From Candidatus Acetothermia bacterium (GTDB lineage Bacteria; Bipolaricaulota; Bipolaricaulia; Bipolaricaulales; Bipolaricaulaceae), in NCBI GenBank assembly GCA_003551325.1, contig PUMK01000329.1:1-5074 (forward strand): DNA of 5,074 nt. Direction: 5' to 3'. Below are positions 4,809 to 5,074 of the stretch, one piece after another. The translations under genes and the position numbers were made by a program. Under the pieces are notes generated by a model that saw only the letters and a list, made by a program, of their open reading frames with translations, did not search any database and was not told the DNA's origin. Positions within the stretch are counted from its first letter, which is position 1; each line of letters begins with the position of its first letter.

Positions 4809-5074
4809 ATGAGCATTCCCAACATGAGGAAGAAAGAGGTTCGGCCGATCCACCCAGGTGAGATGCTGCGGGAGGATTTCCTTCCTGACTATGGCCTTAC
4901 AGTTTCGGGACTCGCAGAGGCGCTCGGCGTTTCACGCCAGACCGTAAACGAGCTTCTTCGCGAGCGGAGATCAGTGAGCCCGCACATGGCGCTCCGGCTT
5001 TCACGTCTGTTCGGCAACTCGCCGGAGTTCTGGCTCAACGCGCAGCGGGCTGTGGATCTGTGGGAGGCAAGCCA
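4809..5074 (+). CDS. higA: HigA family antitoxin (partial at right edge)
   Basis: HigA is the DNA-binding antitoxin of the HigBA module; it neutralises HigB and represses the operon. The first 88 residues are visible and open, out of the usual 95-105 or so. After a short basic N-terminus comes PIHPGEMLREDFL (13-25), typical of the family. The helix-turn-helix lies at about 30-52 (LTVSGLAEALGVSRQTVNEL), followed by RRSVSPHMALRLSRLFG and the PEFWLNAQ segment (72-79). No key position looks altered. The ATG at 4809 is supported by GAGGAGGG (4795-4802) six bases upstream, overlapping the higB stop; an in-frame ATG at codon 6 is less well placed. With its toxin partner destroyed, it is probably a solitary antitoxin or repressor, able to act on the palindrome at 4594-4607. 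Confidence 0.93.
   Translation, partial: MSIPNMRKKEVRPIHPGEMLREDFLPDYGLTVSGLAEALGVSRQTVNELLRERRSVSPHMALRLSRLFGNSPEFWLNAQRAVDLWEAS

Overview
This is a GC-rich bacterial chromosomal window. The lineage is not certain. The CorA and MscS proteins, strong Shine-Dalgarno (SD) sites, GTG starts and -35/-10 style promoters would suit a high-GC Gram-positive (Actinomycetota-like) or deep-branching bacterium; this is an inference, not an identification.

Left part (1-815): a leftward gene of 151-164 residues has an N-terminal helix-turn-helix and a C-terminal coiled coil. Its codon use is clearly different from that of its neighbours (many GCA, CGT, CTA and TTA codons). It is divergent from corA. The intergenic region holds a good corA promoter candidate and a perfect 7-bp stem-loop just before the corA SD.

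Centre (816-2754): two intact, convergent housekeeping-type membrane genes lie 31 bp apart. One is a CorA Mg2+/divalent cation channel with the GMN and MPEL signatures. The other is an MscS-family mechanosensitive channel with its own promoter and a near-perfect SD before a GTG start. Both concern ion and osmotic balance.

Right part (2755-5074): about 450 bases without a convincing gene, then a run of damaged accessory genes. These are a hicB-hicA toxin-antitoxin pair (hicB has no usual start codon; hicA lacks the catalytic His), an internal remnant of a DDE transposase, an N-terminally truncated nucleotidyltransferase-like gene missing two expected catalytic acidic residues, and a higB-higA pair. 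In the last pair the HigB toxin has been destroyed by a large internal deletion plus a frame change, while the HigA antitoxin, which runs off the right edge, looks intact. A perfect 14-bp palindrome sits inside the higBA promoter spacer, and a TCTAG-N8-CTAGA dyad overlaps the hicBA -10 box; both are likely autoregulatory operators.

I see no new multi-gene system. The notable content is a toxin-antitoxin graveyard in which toxins and enzymes have lost activity while one antitoxin and its operator survive.
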